This document shows positions 6,630-16,063 of a stretch of DNA of 42,587 bases, piece by piece. The translations under genes and the position numbers were made by a program. Source of the stretch: an uncultured Oscillospiraceae bacterium (GTDB taxonomy: Bacteria > Bacillota > Clostridia > Oscillospirales > Acutalibacteraceae); NCBI GenBank assembly GCA_900546785.1, contig URED01000017.1, forward strand, positions 1-42,587, given 5' to 3'. The notes below the pieces were generated by a model that had not been told where the DNA came from, did not search any database, and saw nothing but the letters and a program-made list of their open reading frames with translations. How positions within the stretch are numbered: position 1 is the stretch's first letter; each line of letters opens with the position of its first letter.

Positions 6630-7937
6630 ATGGCGCCAAGAGATTTTAATGATGACAGGGACAGAACCGTGCCCCCTGAAGAGGATTATTACGGCAAAGC
6701 ACCCATTGATTTGAATTTTAACAGCAGGGAAAGCACAAAAGAAAACGAGGGCGGGATTAATCCCGTTGACGAATACAACAAATACCGCAGTGAAAGCGCA
6801 CGCAGCAGCAAATACGAAACGCGCAGTGTAGACATCTCCGGCAATGCACAGCAGCGGCGTGACGCACGCGGTTATTCGCCGGACGATCTCAGATACTCCG
6901 ATATGGATACCGGCAGGCAGAACCGGCAAAGGGCTGCAGCGGCAGGCGGGAAAAACAAAAAAAGCCCCAAAAAGAAAAGCAGGGCAAAGGCGCCCAAGAT
7001 ACTGAGCGCCGTTTTAGCTGTTTTGCTGGTGATCGTGATTGCCTGCACGGCAATGTTTGAATCCGTGCTCGGCAAGATCAACTATGATGATAAAAAAGAA
7101 AACGAATACATTTCCGCAAGCGAGCTTACTTCTTCTTCAAAAGTGACGAACATCCTTTTGCTGGGCGTAGACGCCCGTTCGGAAGACGAGGACGAGGCAA
7201 GCCGCGCGGATTCCATGATGCTGATATCCTTTGACCGTGAACACGGCTGCATCAAAATGACTTCTTTTTTAAGGGATTCATGGGTATATATTCCGGTGGC
7301 GGACAGAAACCAGCGGCTGAACGCCGCCTGCACCTACGGCGGATACAGCGGCGTTGTGGATACGATCGAATACAACTTCGGCATTGAGATAGACGGCTAT
7401 GTGGTTGCCGATTTTGAGATGTTTAAAGTTATGGTGGACAGCATCGGCGGGGTAGAAATAGAAGTCACCGAGGAAGAAGCGAACGAGGTCACGAACCACC
7501 CCGGCAGATACGGAAACGTTACGCTGGACGCCGGAACCTATACGCTGACAGGCGAACAGGCGCTTGCCTACTGCCGTATCAGAAAGATAGACACGGACTG
7601 GAAGCGTACAGAGCGGCAGAGAACAGTGATTCAGGAGATAATCAAAGGCATCGTTTCAAGCGGGCCGGTAGGCGCGTTCAGAGCTGCGAACAACGTGGCG
7701 CCGTATATTGAAACAGATCTTTCAAAAGGAGAAGTGCGGGGACTGCTATTTGACGCGCTTATGTGCGTAGGCGGCGGATTTGACCAGAACTCATGCCCGT
7801 TTGAAGGAACATGGGAATATGCAACACACGGCGGCGCTTCCGTTATTGACCTTGACGTTGACGAGAACAAGGACAAGCTTATCGATTATATTTATAATCA
7901 GGAAAAAAGCAATGACAGCGATACGGAAGAAGGATAG
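6630..7937 (+). CDS. LytR-CpsA-Psr (LCP) family wall-polymer ligase
   Basis: 435 residues from this ATG, which has AGAGGTGA before it. Residues 1-122 are a long charged cytoplasmic tail ending in a basic patch (KNKKSPKKKSRAK); 123-143 is the single membrane helix; the LCP domain lies outside the cell. Hallmarks: ILLLGVDARSED (175-186), ADSMML (193-198), SFLRDSW (212-218), LTGEQALAYCRIR (306-318) and the RTERQR arginines (327-332) that hold the polyprenyl pyrophosphate. LCP enzymes move teichoic acid, capsule or other polymers from lipid carriers to peptidoglycan. The domain looks intact; which polymer is used cannot be told. Stands alone between its promoter and terminator. Confidence 0.92.
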   Translation: MAPRDFNDDRDRTVPPEEDYYGKAPIDLNFNSRESTKENEGGINPVDEYNKYRSESARSSKYETRSVDISGNAQQRRDARGYSPDDLRYSDMDTGRQNRQRAAAAGGKNKKSPKKKSRAKAPKILSAVLAVLLVIVIACTAMFESVLGKINYDDKKENEYISASELTSSSKVTNILLLGVDARSEDEDEASRADSMMLISFDREHGCIKMTSFLRDSWVYIPVADRNQRLNAACTYGGYSGVVDTIEYNFGIEIDGYVVADFEMFKVMVDSIGGVEIEVTEEEANEVTNHPGRYGNVTLDAGTYTLTGEQALAYCRIRKIDTDWKRTERQRTVIQEIIKGIVSSGPVGAFRAANNVAPYIETDLSKGEVRGLLFDALMCVGGGFDQNSCPFEGTWEYATHGGASVIDLDVDENKDKLIDYIYNQEKSNDSDTEEG

Positions 7938-7950
7938 CCTTTGATAAGCA

Positions 7951-7985
7951 AAGAACAGACGGATTACGCCGTCTGTTCTTTTTAT
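7951..7985 (+). terminator. LCP gene terminator
   Basis: Perfect 12-bp stem (7951-7962 with 7969-7980), six-base loop, then TTTTT. It lies 13 bases after the stop codon. Confidence 0.85.
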
Positions 7986-8090
7986 ATCTATTTGCAACAG
8001 TAAACAGATACAGCAAAACTGTCGTCTGCAGACTTAAAGCACGAGGCATGAATAACTCAAGCGCACAGCATTCTTTTAACAAAGCAAACT

Positions 8091-8117
8091 AAAAACTCCC
8101 CTCTTACGAGGGGAGTT
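8091..8117 (-). terminator. Terminator of the giant secreted protein operon
   Basis: Nine-bp GC-rich stem (8095-8103 with 8108-8116), TTAC loop; on the minus strand it is followed by TTTTT. It lies just past the stop of the 52-residue gene, so both minus-strand genes share one transcript end. The 100 bases between this and the LCP terminator hold nothing I can identify. Confidence 0.85.
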
Positions 8118-8122
8118 CTCAG

Positions 8123-8281
8123 TTACTCAGCAAAGATGTTATTTGCGCTGTAAGTATCATTAGGCTGAAGCCACGGATTTCCGTGATCCGTACCGCCGTC
8201 TAAAGAGGTAGTAATCAGGTTACTAACAGGGAGAGAATACTTGAGTATTTTCATTTCCGGTTCTTTATAATCCATTTTCAT
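8123..8281 (-). CDS. 52-residue small protein after the giant secreted protein
   Basis: Frame from ATG at 8281 (MKMDYKEPEMKILKYSLP) to TAA at 8123-8125. GGGGAGG (8290-8296) sits eight bases before the ATG and directly touches the stop codon of the 1510-residue gene, so the two are translationally linked. The sequence has a charged start, a short hydrophobic stretch followed by LITTSLDGG, then a polar Asn/Asp-rich tail ending FAE. There is no signal peptide. Short proteins with a Y-x-x-P-E-M start and a TTS-then-glycine middle are, to my recollection, common next to secreted-protein genes in gut Clostridia, but I know no function. The ribosome site and operon position make it a real gene. Confidence 0.8.
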   Translation of the reverse strand: MKMDYKEPEMKILKYSLPVSNLITTSLDGGTDHGNPWLQPNDTYSANNIFAE

Positions 8282-8296
8282 ATTTCATACCTCCCC

Positions 8297-11200
8297 TTAC
8301 TGAATTGCTGCGTTTGTGATAACATCAGAATAAGCCACCTGCTCATTACCGGATGCGTCTGTATAGACCGCATAAGCAACGTATGTACCTCTTGCAACCG
8401 GAGCAGTGCCTGCGTCAAAGCTTATCTCAAACTGGTTGCCGTTTTGACCTTCACAAGTGTAATCATAAGCGTAAAGGTTTATGATGTAATTGGAAGGATC
8501 AAGATCAGCCAGGCTAAGTCCCTCATGGTTGGCATTGGCGCCGTCCATTACGAAACCGAATGATTTGATGGTTGCGCCTTCGGGAAGTGCGAACGAACCT
8601 ACAAGATAGATCTTCTGACCCTGTCCGTCACGAATTGGCTCTGTAATTACATCTACAGACGCTTCCTGCGTGATCTCATCAACAGCTTTAACCGTTATAT
8701 CCTGACAAGCATAGAAGCCATATTCACTGCCGTAGCAGAGAACCTTATTATTTGCCGCATTTACATAAGCCACAGCGCCTTCATCAGAAAGCTGAACATA
8801 ATCGTTATAGCTATAATGAGTGGTTGAAAGCGTTGCGCCGTCTACACCGATAAAGGTAACCTCATAGTCACTGAAGTCATACATAACGTAGTCTACAACT
8901 ACAGTCATATCGCCTGTTACAGTGTAACCGCGCGCGTTTGTGAAGCCGACAACATTAGCACCGGTCTCCTTATCTCTCATCGTGCCTCTTGTATAGAACG
9001 GCAAGTACTGGGGTATTGTGCTGAGATTTGACACTTTTGAACCGATCTCTGCATAGTGAACATAAAGCACCTTACCGGTCTCATAGCCGTCTAAAGACTG
9101 AATAAATGTTATCTTTGCATTATTTTCTGAATCTTCAGCCGTTGCACTTGTAAACACTTCGGTATCGCCGAGAACATTGAACGAATATTCTGTTGCCGTG
9201 GTCTCGTAATGCGGATCCATATCTGCATACGCCGCATCGGTCTTGCTTACAGGCTGTGACTTGAATGACCAAGCTACTTCCTCGCTTGCATTTGCCGTAT
9301 TGGGATTAGGCGCCGTTACATAATCACCGTATGTAAATGCAGTAGCCTGTGCCTCATCCTGTGTATAGCTAAATCCGTTATCCTCTTTAACGAGATACCA
9401 TGGGGCATTCGCAAAATCATATACGGTTACGGTGTATTCATAAGAATATGTTCCAAGCGCGTTGCCGAGCGTGATGTTATAATTGTCATAATCATAGCCC
9501 GTGTAATTCACGCCGTTTACAGGAACAGTGGCAGTGAATACTACATCTTCTACCGCCGCATTGACGGAAGCAATATCGCATGCGTCTGCGTTAAGAGAAT
9601 CCATCTTAAGCAGGAATGCCTGATATGCGCTGTCATCTGTTTCTCCGTTTCTCAAAGCAGCGGCAGCTGCTGTGATAGCCGCTGTCTGCGCATCTACCTC
9701 GCCCTGGCGGGATATGCCGACACCGAGCTGCTGAGACGCATCATAGTTGTAGAATGTGATAGCGGCGATATCTTCATTTGCCTGCGTAAGAGCGGCTGAA
9801 GTGAACTTCACGGAACCGTCAAGAGCAGCGGCAAGAAGTGCCTCAAGCTCAGCCTTCGCAAGATCAAACTGTTCAAAGTTTGCGGGTTCTTCAAGCTGCT
9901 GGCCGCAAAGATCACAGAGAAGATTATTGTCCTCATCTATGCAATTATCCTCCGTAGCAGGATAATCGTCTTTTGAACATGTTGTTGTATGCGTTGTATT
10001 ATCATTATTCGGCGTGTAGATGTAAGCATGACCGAGTGCAGCTTCCGTTACATTAATATCATCGCCGCATACAGAGCAGATGTAGTGTGAATTGCCCGGA
10101 ACAGTACAAGTGGGAGCAACACTGTCATCCTGCTTAACATAGGAGTGCGTGCCTTCCTCATTGATGTCAAGGTTAGTCTTAGCAGTAAGGAGCGCATCAT
10201 ACCTGCTCTGCGCTTCTGCAACGATCTCCTCATTCGTCATGGTGGTATAGCTCATATTCGCCATAGCCGCCTGAAGCGCGCTGAGGAAGTTTGCATAGGA
10301 ATCAGCCGTATAGCAGTTATAGCGGTTATTCTGAGAAGCATCTCTGAGTGCGGTTGACACATTCACAAGGGTGAACAAAGAAGAAACATCGATAACCGTT
10401 ACCGTCTGCTTAACATCTGTATTCGTTCTCTCCTGCCATACATGCTGCCAACCGGTTGTACCCTCATTAACAACAATGTATTCGTGAATATCGGGTGTGG
10501 TGAAAGTTACGGCTCTGATTCCCTGATCCGCAACCGTAACAGTTGTTTCACCGTAAACGATATTGCCATCTGAGTTTTCGGGAATGTCAACATAATCCCA
10601 ATCCTTAACCACTGCGCTTGTAGACTTCATGAGAAGATCATGATAGCTTGCATAGGCGCCGGAGGGATTCTGAATCGCTGCGCCGCCCTCATTCCAACGA
10701 ACGGACATGGAATCGTTGCCGCTCGTTATGGAGTTGGCGCCGATGGCGCCGAAGCCGAGAGAATGGAGCTGAACGCCGCGGTTGCCGGCAAATTCCCAAT
10801 GGTTGTTGAACGTGATATTATAATCGGTTGCAAAAGACTGGGTACCTGCGGTGGTTTTGAAGTATGTGATATTTACGATCTGGTTGTTTAAGAAAGACCT
10901 AAGGTTATCTGAATTATAACCGTTTGTAGACATTACAGACTGTGAAACGACCGTGCCGTTCTCAATATTGGTGAAAGCGAGCTCAAGCGAGCCGATAGCG
11001 GTTACGAGCGCACTAATTACATTGGTGTATTCACCGATGATCGCAGTTTCGTTCGTGAAATCATGTGCGTCAAGCGCTTCCATAAGGTCTTCCGCAGCTG
11101 CTGCCTTATCAAGCACCTCATTGTAGTTGGAGTAAAGGCTGCCGTCCAGACCACTGATATACGCCATAGCCGTATTGTAGCTTACCTGAACGCCGCCTAC

Positions 11201-12829
11201 GCCAACAGTTGCATCATGGCTTACCTCGATAGCGGCAATGGCTGCCTGTACCTGTGCGAGCACTTCATCATATATTGCCTGATTCTCTTCCGTATCCGTT
11301 AAAATGATACCTGAGGTATAGTTGTTGTCATTATAATACTGAAGTGCATTGTTGATAGCAGCAGTTGCATTCTCATACGTTTCCGTTACATAGTAACTTG
11401 GCGTGAGCGCATAATAAGTTGCGAAGAGCGCCTGCAATTCGCTGTCATCCACATAGCTTGCAGCCTGCTTGAGACCGTTGTAGCCATTTACAAGATTGGT
11501 ATCCGCCGTTGTTGCATTAGAGAAAGCCGTGTTACCTATAACACCGTTGAGCGTCTGAGTAGCTGTATTATATGCCTGTGTGAAGGTGCGGTATGAGTCG
11601 GCTTCATAATAACCATTGGAATTATTTCCGGCATATACGGGCGTGTACGCCGCATAATGCTGGGCAAGCGAAACATAGCTTGCCATATCCACAGTTGTTG
11701 TGAGCCTGTTTCTCATCGTATTGATCTGCGTTATGGCGCTTGAAATGGACGCCGCACAGTTGGATACTTCCGTTGCAAGATCAGAACCGGTTATTAATGC
11801 CTGCGGATTAACAGACATAGCGGTTTCCATTGCTGTAAAGAAATTCCTTACCTGCGCATAGCCATGATCGCAGATATTGGAAGCGTAAGTCTGAACTGCA
11901 TCAATCAGCGCTTTGTAATTGATTACATAAATTGTTTCATTATGCGTATAGGATGTGGATCTGTTATTATAGCTGTTATATGCGATCCAATCAACAGTTG
12001 ATGACAAGGAATAATTTGAACCAAACGAAGACGAATCGCCCGTCCAGTAAAGCGTATTGGAGAAGAACTTTGTATTGTCGGCGTTATAACCGGGCAGTGA
12101 AGATGAAGTGGACGTGTTCGGCCTGTACGAAAGCAGCGTGTCATTATTCGTTTGATAACCGCCGCTTGTGGAATAGCCGTGCCAATCTTTTCTGAGCTCG
12201 AAATTAGCTGTTGTTGGCGACATGCTGACCGTGTATTCGTCGTTAGGTATAGGCGTGCGACCAGCTTTGGTATAGCCCATGTTTACCGGAAATGCCGGCG
12301 TGCTGATGCCGTCATACAGCAGAACGGCAGATCCATACTCCGTGCCGTTTTCGATATTAATTTGCAGCATAACATAATCGGAAGCAGAATGCCAGTTATC
12401 GGAGCCGCTGCTGACACCGTAAGTATACAGCACATTCGTCATCTCATCGCCCGCAACAAGGCTGTCTCTCGTATACGAATTATCTGCCGCCCGTGTAGCG
12501 CTGCCGGTACGCGGAGTCCATACCTGCATATTATTCATCTGCGTTTGCAGATTTGTATATGCGGTATCCACCTGCTCTGCATCGGTAATACCTGCGGTTA
12601 CGCCTACATATACACGGTAAGCCGCAATCCATGCGTCATACGAATTTACGAGGTTGGTATAGACCGTTGTGCCCTCTACCCTTGATTCATACTGATCCAA
12701 AAGCGTTTTGAGATCAGACGCAGAATAAGTGGCTGCGTATGAACTGAAAGGCATTGCGGCGAAGGTGGTGAGCACCATGATGGCCGCAAGGAAGGCGGCA
12801 AGAAGCCTTTTGGACTTTTTAGTTTTCAT
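8297..12829 (-). CDS. Giant secreted surface protein with helical repeats and Cys-rich insert
   Basis: 1510 residues. Signal peptide 1-32 (KKSKR, hydrophobic core, SYA cleavage site). The first ~880 residues alternate strand-rich Asn/Ser/Tyr-rich parts with FIVAR-like helical segments (patterns such as VDTAYTNLQTQMN, FTQAYNTATQTLNG, YDALLTAKTNL). At about 905-976 lies an insert with CTVPG, CSVCGDD, a His/Thr-rich linker and CDLCGQQ, resembling the GH/CxxC repeats of clostridial surface proteins. A strand-rich region follows and the chain ends AIQ, with no LPXTG, membrane helix or SLH domain. It is probably shed or held by non-covalent contacts. AAGGAGG precedes the ATG. Very low Cys outside the insert. 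Function unknown; adhesin or glycan binder is a guess. Confidence 0.88.
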   Translation of the reverse strand: MKTKKSKRLLAAFLAAIMVLTTFAAMPFSSYAATYSASDLKTLLDQYESRVEGTTVYTNLVNSYDAWIAAYRVYVGVTAGITDAEQVDTAYTNLQTQMNNMQVWTPRTGSATRAADNSYTRDSLVAGDEMTNVLYTYGVSSGSDNWHSASDYVMLQINIENGTEYGSAVLLYDGISTPAFPVNMGYTKAGRTPIPNDEYTVSMSPTTANFELRKDWHGYSTSGGYQTNNDTLLSYRPNTSTSSSLPGYNADNTKFFSNTLYWTGDSSSFGSNYSLSSTVDWIAYNSYNNRSTSYTHNETIYVINYKALIDAVQTYASNICDHGYAQVRNFFTAMETAMSVNPQALITGSDLATEVSNCAASISSAITQINTMRNRLTTTVDMASYVSLAQHYAAYTPVYAGNNSNGYYEADSYRTFTQAYNTATQTLNGVIGNTAFSNATTADTNLVNGYNGLKQAASYVDDSELQALFATYYALTPSYYVTETYENATAAINNALQYYNDNNYTSGIILTDTEENQAIYDEVLAQVQAAIAAIEVSHDATVGVGGVQVSYNTAMAYISGLDGSLYSNYNEVLDKAAAAEDLMEALDAHDFTNETAIIGEYTNVISALVTAIGSLELAFTNIENGTVVSQSVMSTNGYNSDNLRSFLNNQIVNITYFKTTAGTQSFATDYNITFNNHWEFAGNRGVQLHSLGFGAIGANSITSGNDSMSVRWNEGGAAIQNPSGAYASYHDLLMKSTSAVVKDWDYVDIPENSDGNIVYGETTVTVADQGIRAVTFTTPDIHEYIVVNEGTTGWQHVWQERTNTDVKQTVTVIDVSSLFTLVNVSTALRDASQNNRYNCYTADSYANFLSALQAAMANMSYTTMTNEEIVAEAQSRYDALLTAKTNLDINEEGTHSYVKQDDSVAPTCTVPGNSHYICSVCGDDINVTEAALGHAYIYTPNNDNTTHTTTCSKDDYPATEDNCIDEDNNLLCDLCGQQLEEPANFEQFDLAKAELEALLAAALDGSVKFTSAALTQANEDIAAITFYNYDASQQLGVGISRQGEVDAQTAAITAAAAALRNGETDDSAYQAFLLKMDSLNADACDIASVNAAVEDVVFTATVPVNGVNYTGYDYDNYNITLGNALGTYSYEYTVTVYDFANAPWYLVKEDNGFSYTQDEAQATAFTYGDYVTAPNPNTANASEEVAWSFKSQPVSKTDAAYADMDPHYETTATEYSFNVLGDTEVFTSATAEDSENNAKITFIQSLDGYETGKVLYVHYAEIGSKVSNLSTIPQYLPFYTRGTMRDKETGANVVGFTNARGYTVTGDMTVVVDYVMYDFSDYEVTFIGVDGATLSTTHYSYNDYVQLSDEGAVAYVNAANNKVLCYGSEYGFYACQDITVKAVDEITQEASVDVITEPIRDGQGQKIYLVGSFALPEGATIKSFGFVMDGANANHEGLSLADLDPSNYIINLYAYDYTCEGQNGNQFEISFDAGTAPVARGTYVAYAVYTDASGNEQVAYSDVITNAAIQ

Positions 12830-12974
12830 TGAATTACCTCCTTAAAGACCTGCTGCTGAGCACTGCCGCGGATAAAGCGCTGACCAAGCTTTTGGCACCC
12901 GCAGTTAACAGCCCGGCAACAGTTTTGCGCAAAAGGGTATAGTTATCCTTTTGACATAGTATTCTACAGCCTCA

Positions 12975-13003
12975 ATAATAACACATTTATAATTCCATGT
13001 CAA
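12975..13003 (-). promoter_or_regulatory. Promoter of the giant secreted protein operon
   Basis: Minus-strand TTGACA (12998-13003), 17-base spacer, TATTAT (12975-12980). The start near 12968 leaves an untranslated leader of about 140 bases that contains an AAAAGG...CCTTTT inverted repeat (about 12931-12952). The AT-rich stretch from 13004 to 13190, between this promoter and that of argG, holds no gene I can support. Confidence 0.8.
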
Positions 13004-13194
13004 TCCAAATTGCCAAAAAACGAACAATTAAAGTTTACAATTTGTTTACATAACTCATTTTCGGAAAGAAACAAAATGAATACTGTTATTTTTTATATGG
13101 TATGCTGTGATTTTTTATATATATGCAAAATTATACAATATTTACTGCATATTTTAGTTATATTTGTATGTTTATACAAATCTGTTCATTTCTC

Positions 13195-13223
13195 TTGACT
13201 GCCGCGGCATATATGTATATAAT
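13195..13223 (+). promoter_or_regulatory. argGH promoter
   Basis: TTGACT (13195-13200), 17-base spacer, TATAAT (13218-13223). The leader carries a short AAGGC...GCCTT hairpin (13236-13251). I could not recognise a T-box or a clear arginine-repressor box. Confidence 0.8.
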
Positions 13224-13292
13224 GATTATCAGTTAAGGCTGCAGGGCCTTATATTATTAATTACATTAAATATATATGCGGAGGAAAGCAAA

Positions 13293-14519
13293 ATGGCTAA
13301 GGAGATCAAAAAGGTTGTGCTTGCCTACAGCGGCGGGCTTGACACTTCAATTATTATTCCGTGGCTCAAGGAAAATTACAACAACTGCGAGGTTATTGCC
13401 GTAAGCGGCAACGTCGGCCAGGGCACGGAGCTTGACGGTTTAGAGGAAAAGGCGATCAAAACAGGCGCTTCCAAGCTTTATATTGAAGATCTGACCCAGG
13501 AATTTGTTGACGATTATATTATTCCAACCGTTCAGGCGGGTGCAAAATATGAAAACGAATATCTGCTGGGCACGGCGTTTGCGCGCCCGATCATCGCCAA
13601 AAGGATCGTTGAGATCGCCAAAGCAGAGGGCGCGGACGCGATCTGCCACGGCTGCACCGGCAAGGGCAACGATCAGGTACGCTTTGAGCTTGCAATAAAA
13701 GCTTTTGCGCCCGAAATGCAGATCATAGCCCCGTGGAGAACATGGGAATTCAAGAGCCGCGAGGACGAGATAGAGTATGCGGAAAAGCACAATATTCCGC
13801 TTAAGATAAACAGGGAAACAAATTATTCTAAGGACAAGAACCTTTGGCACCTGAGCCATGAGGGGCTTGACCTTGAGGACCCGGCAAACGAGCCGAAATA
13901 CGACGAGATCCTTGAAATGGGCGTATCTCCCGAAAAAGCGCCGGATAAGCCGACTTATGTTACCATTCATTTTGAAAAGGGCGTTCCCACGGCAATAGAC
14001 GGCAAGGAGATGAACAGCGTTGCGCTTGTTGAAAAGCTGAACGAGCTTGGCGGCGCGAACGGATGCGGGCTTGTTGATATGGTAGAAAACAGGCTGGTGG
14101 GCATGAAGAGCCGCGGCGTGTATGAAACGCCGGGCGGTTCCATTCTTTACAAGGCGCACGAAACGCTGGAGCAGATCTGCCTTGACCGCGAAACGCAGCA
14201 CTATAAATTCCTTGTTGCGCAGAAATTCGCCGAGGTAGTCTATTACGGCCAGTGGTACACCCCCCTGCGCGAGGCGCTTTCCGCCTTTGTGGAATCCACG
14301 CAGAGAACGGTTACCGGCGATGTAAAGCTGAAGCTTTACAAAGGCAATATCATCAACGTTGGCGTCACCTCGCCCTACAGCCTTTACAGCGAGGAATTTG
14401 CAACGTTTGACGCGGACGAGGTATATAACCAGAATGATTCCGCAGGATTCATTAATCTTTTCGGTCTGCCGATAAAGGTTAAGGCGATCCTTGACGCGGA
14501 AAGAGAAAAGAAAGACTGA
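13293..14519 (+). CDS. argG: Argininosuccinate synthase
   Basis: 408 residues, normal length. Joins citrulline and aspartate with ATP to argininosuccinate, the seventh step of arginine synthesis. The nucleotide loop AYSGGLDTS (just after the start), SGNVGQG, the KGNDQVRFE segment and the GVYETPGG segment identify ArgG without doubt. The ATG at 13293 has GGAGG eight bases upstream; the longer in-frame extension to 13164 overlaps the promoter and is not translated. argH follows 66 bases later on the same strand, so the last two steps are co-expressed. The rest of the arginine genes are elsewhere. Confidence 0.97.
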   Translation: MAKEIKKVVLAYSGGLDTSIIIPWLKENYNNCEVIAVSGNVGQGTELDGLEEKAIKTGASKLYIEDLTQEFVDDYIIPTVQAGAKYENEYLLGTAFARPIIAKRIVEIAKAEGADAICHGCTGKGNDQVRFELAIKAFAPEMQIIAPWRTWEFKSREDEIEYAEKHNIPLKINRETNYSKDKNLWHLSHEGLDLEDPANEPKYDEILEMGVSPEKAPDKPTYVTIHFEKGVPTAIDGKEMNSVALVEKLNELGGANGCGLVDMVENRLVGMKSRGVYETPGGSILYKAHETLEQICLDRETQHYKFLVAQKFAEVVYYGQWYTPLREALSAFVESTQRTVTGDVKLKLYKGNIINVGVTSPYSLYSEEFATFDADEVYNQNDSAGFINLFGLPIKVKAILDAEREKKD

Positions 14520-14585
14520 TAACAACGGCGCGTTTTGCTGCGGCAGGGCGCGCTGCGTTTATTATTAAAGGAAAGAAGCGGAAAT

Positions 14586-15959
14586 ATGGCACAGCTTTGG
14601 AAGGGCAGGTTCAAAAAAGAGCTTGCAAAGGAAACAAATGATTTTAACTCCTCTATAAAATTTGACAAAAGGATGTTTGAGGAGGATATCACGGGCAGTA
14701 TGGCGCACGCAGCCATGCTGGGCGCGACCGGCATCATTGAAAAAAGCGAAAGCGAAAAGATCATAGACGAGCTCAGCGCAATACTGAACGATATTAAAAG
14801 CGTCGCACTGGAGATAGACGAAACCGCCGAGGACATACATACATTTATTGAGGGCGAGCTTACGGCAAGGCTCGGCGACACGGGCAAAAGGCTGCACACG
14901 GCGCGCTCCAGAAACGACCAGGTTGCGCTTGACATAAGGCTGACCCTGAGAAAAGAGATCGGCGAGATCGAGGAACTGGTAAAAGAGCTTATCGGCGTGA
15001 TCTGCCAAAAGGCGGAGGAAAACAAGCAGACCATTATGCCGGGGTATACACATCTGCAAAGGGCGCAGCCCATCACCTTTGCCCATCACATTATGGCATA
15101 CGCGGCGATGCTGTGCCGCGATCTTGACCGCCTTGCGGACGTGAAACGCAGAATGAACATCTGCCCGCTCGGCTCCGGTGCGCTTGCGGGAACGACTTAC
15201 CCGCTTGACCGCGAGGCAGTTGCGAAAGAGCTTGGTTTTGACGGCATTACGCTCAATTCGCTGGACGGCGTTTCAGACCGTGATTTCTGCATGGAGCTTG
15301 CGGCGGCGCTTTCCATCATAATGGTGCATCTTTCCAGATTTTCGGAAGAGATCATCATGTGGTGCAGCTGGGAATTCAAATTTGTGGAGCTGGACGACGC
15401 ATTTTCCACCGGCTCCTCCATTATGCCGCAGAAGAAGAACCCGGATATTGCCGAACTGGTGCGTGGCAAGAGCGGACGTGTTTTCGGCGATCTTACGGCG
15501 CTTTTGACCGTTATGAAGGGCATTGCGCTTGCATACAACAAGGATATGCAGGAGGACAAGGAGGCGATCTTTGACGCGGCAGACACCGTTAAGATGTGCC
15601 TGACTGCCTTTACACCGATGATAGACACGATGACCGTGCTGAAAGAGAATATGAGAAACGCGGCTGCCAAGGGCTTTATAAACGCCACGGACTGCGCCGA
15701 TTATCTTGTTGGCAAGGGGCTGCCGTTCAGGGACGCATACAAAGCCACGGGCGAGCTTGTTGCCCTTTGCATAGATACGGATCTTACGCTTGAAACGCTG
15801 CCGCTTGCCGAATACAAAAAAATATGCCCTCTGTTTGACGAGGGCGTTTATGAGGCGATCAACCTTGAAAAATGCGTTGCAGACAGACTTGTGCCGGGCG
15901 GCCCGAGCGCAAAAAGCGTTGAAAAACAGATTGAAGCGGCAAAAAAAGCGATATTATAG
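14586..15959 (+). CDS. argH: Argininosuccinate lyase
   Basis: 457 residues. Splits argininosuccinate to arginine and fumarate. Belongs to the fumarase/aspartase superfamily: signature GSSIMPQKKNPD with the catalytic loop Ser, HTARSRNDQ substrate motif, and YTHLQRAQP. Start chosen at MAQLWKGRF, preceded by AAAGGA-type signal; the upstream in-frame ATG at 14535 would add 17 non-conserved residues. Same transcript as argG. A weak AAAAAGC/GCTTTTT hairpin straddles the stop, and degV then has its own promoter. Confidence 0.97.
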   Translation: MAQLWKGRFKKELAKETNDFNSSIKFDKRMFEEDITGSMAHAAMLGATGIIEKSESEKIIDELSAILNDIKSVALEIDETAEDIHTFIEGELTARLGDTGKRLHTARSRNDQVALDIRLTLRKEIGEIEELVKELIGVICQKAEENKQTIMPGYTHLQRAQPITFAHHIMAYAAMLCRDLDRLADVKRRMNICPLGSGALAGTTYPLDREAVAKELGFDGITLNSLDGVSDRDFCMELAAALSIIMVHLSRFSEEIIMWCSWEFKFVELDDAFSTGSSIMPQKKNPDIAELVRGKSGRVFGDLTALLTVMKGIALAYNKDMQEDKEAIFDAADTVKMCLTAFTPMIDTMTVLKENMRNAAAKGFINATDCADYLVGKGLPFRDAYKATGELVALCIDTDLTLETLPLAEYKKICPLFDEGVYEAINLEKCVADRLVPGGPSAKSVEKQIEAAKKAIL

Positions 15960-15999
15960 GATTACAGCTTTTTCAATTTGTAAAAAAACAATGAATTCA

Positions 16000-16029
16000 T
16001 TGACATGGGATAAGGGATTCGTTTATAAT
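16000..16029 (+). promoter_or_regulatory. degV promoter
   Basis: TTGACA (16000-16005), 18-base spacer, consensus TATAAT (16024-16029), about 35 bases before the degV start. Confidence 0.75.
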
Positions 16030-16063
16030 GGATTAAACTGTAAATTAAGGAAAGGGCTGTGAA

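Noticed and set aside
13010..13198. 62-codon plus-strand frame before argG
   Set aside because: AT-rich promoter region, no ribosome site, overlaps the argG -35 box.
13440..14525. 361-codon minus-strand frame opposite argG
   Set aside because: Shadow of argG; composition follows the complementary codons and there is no ribosome site or family likeness.
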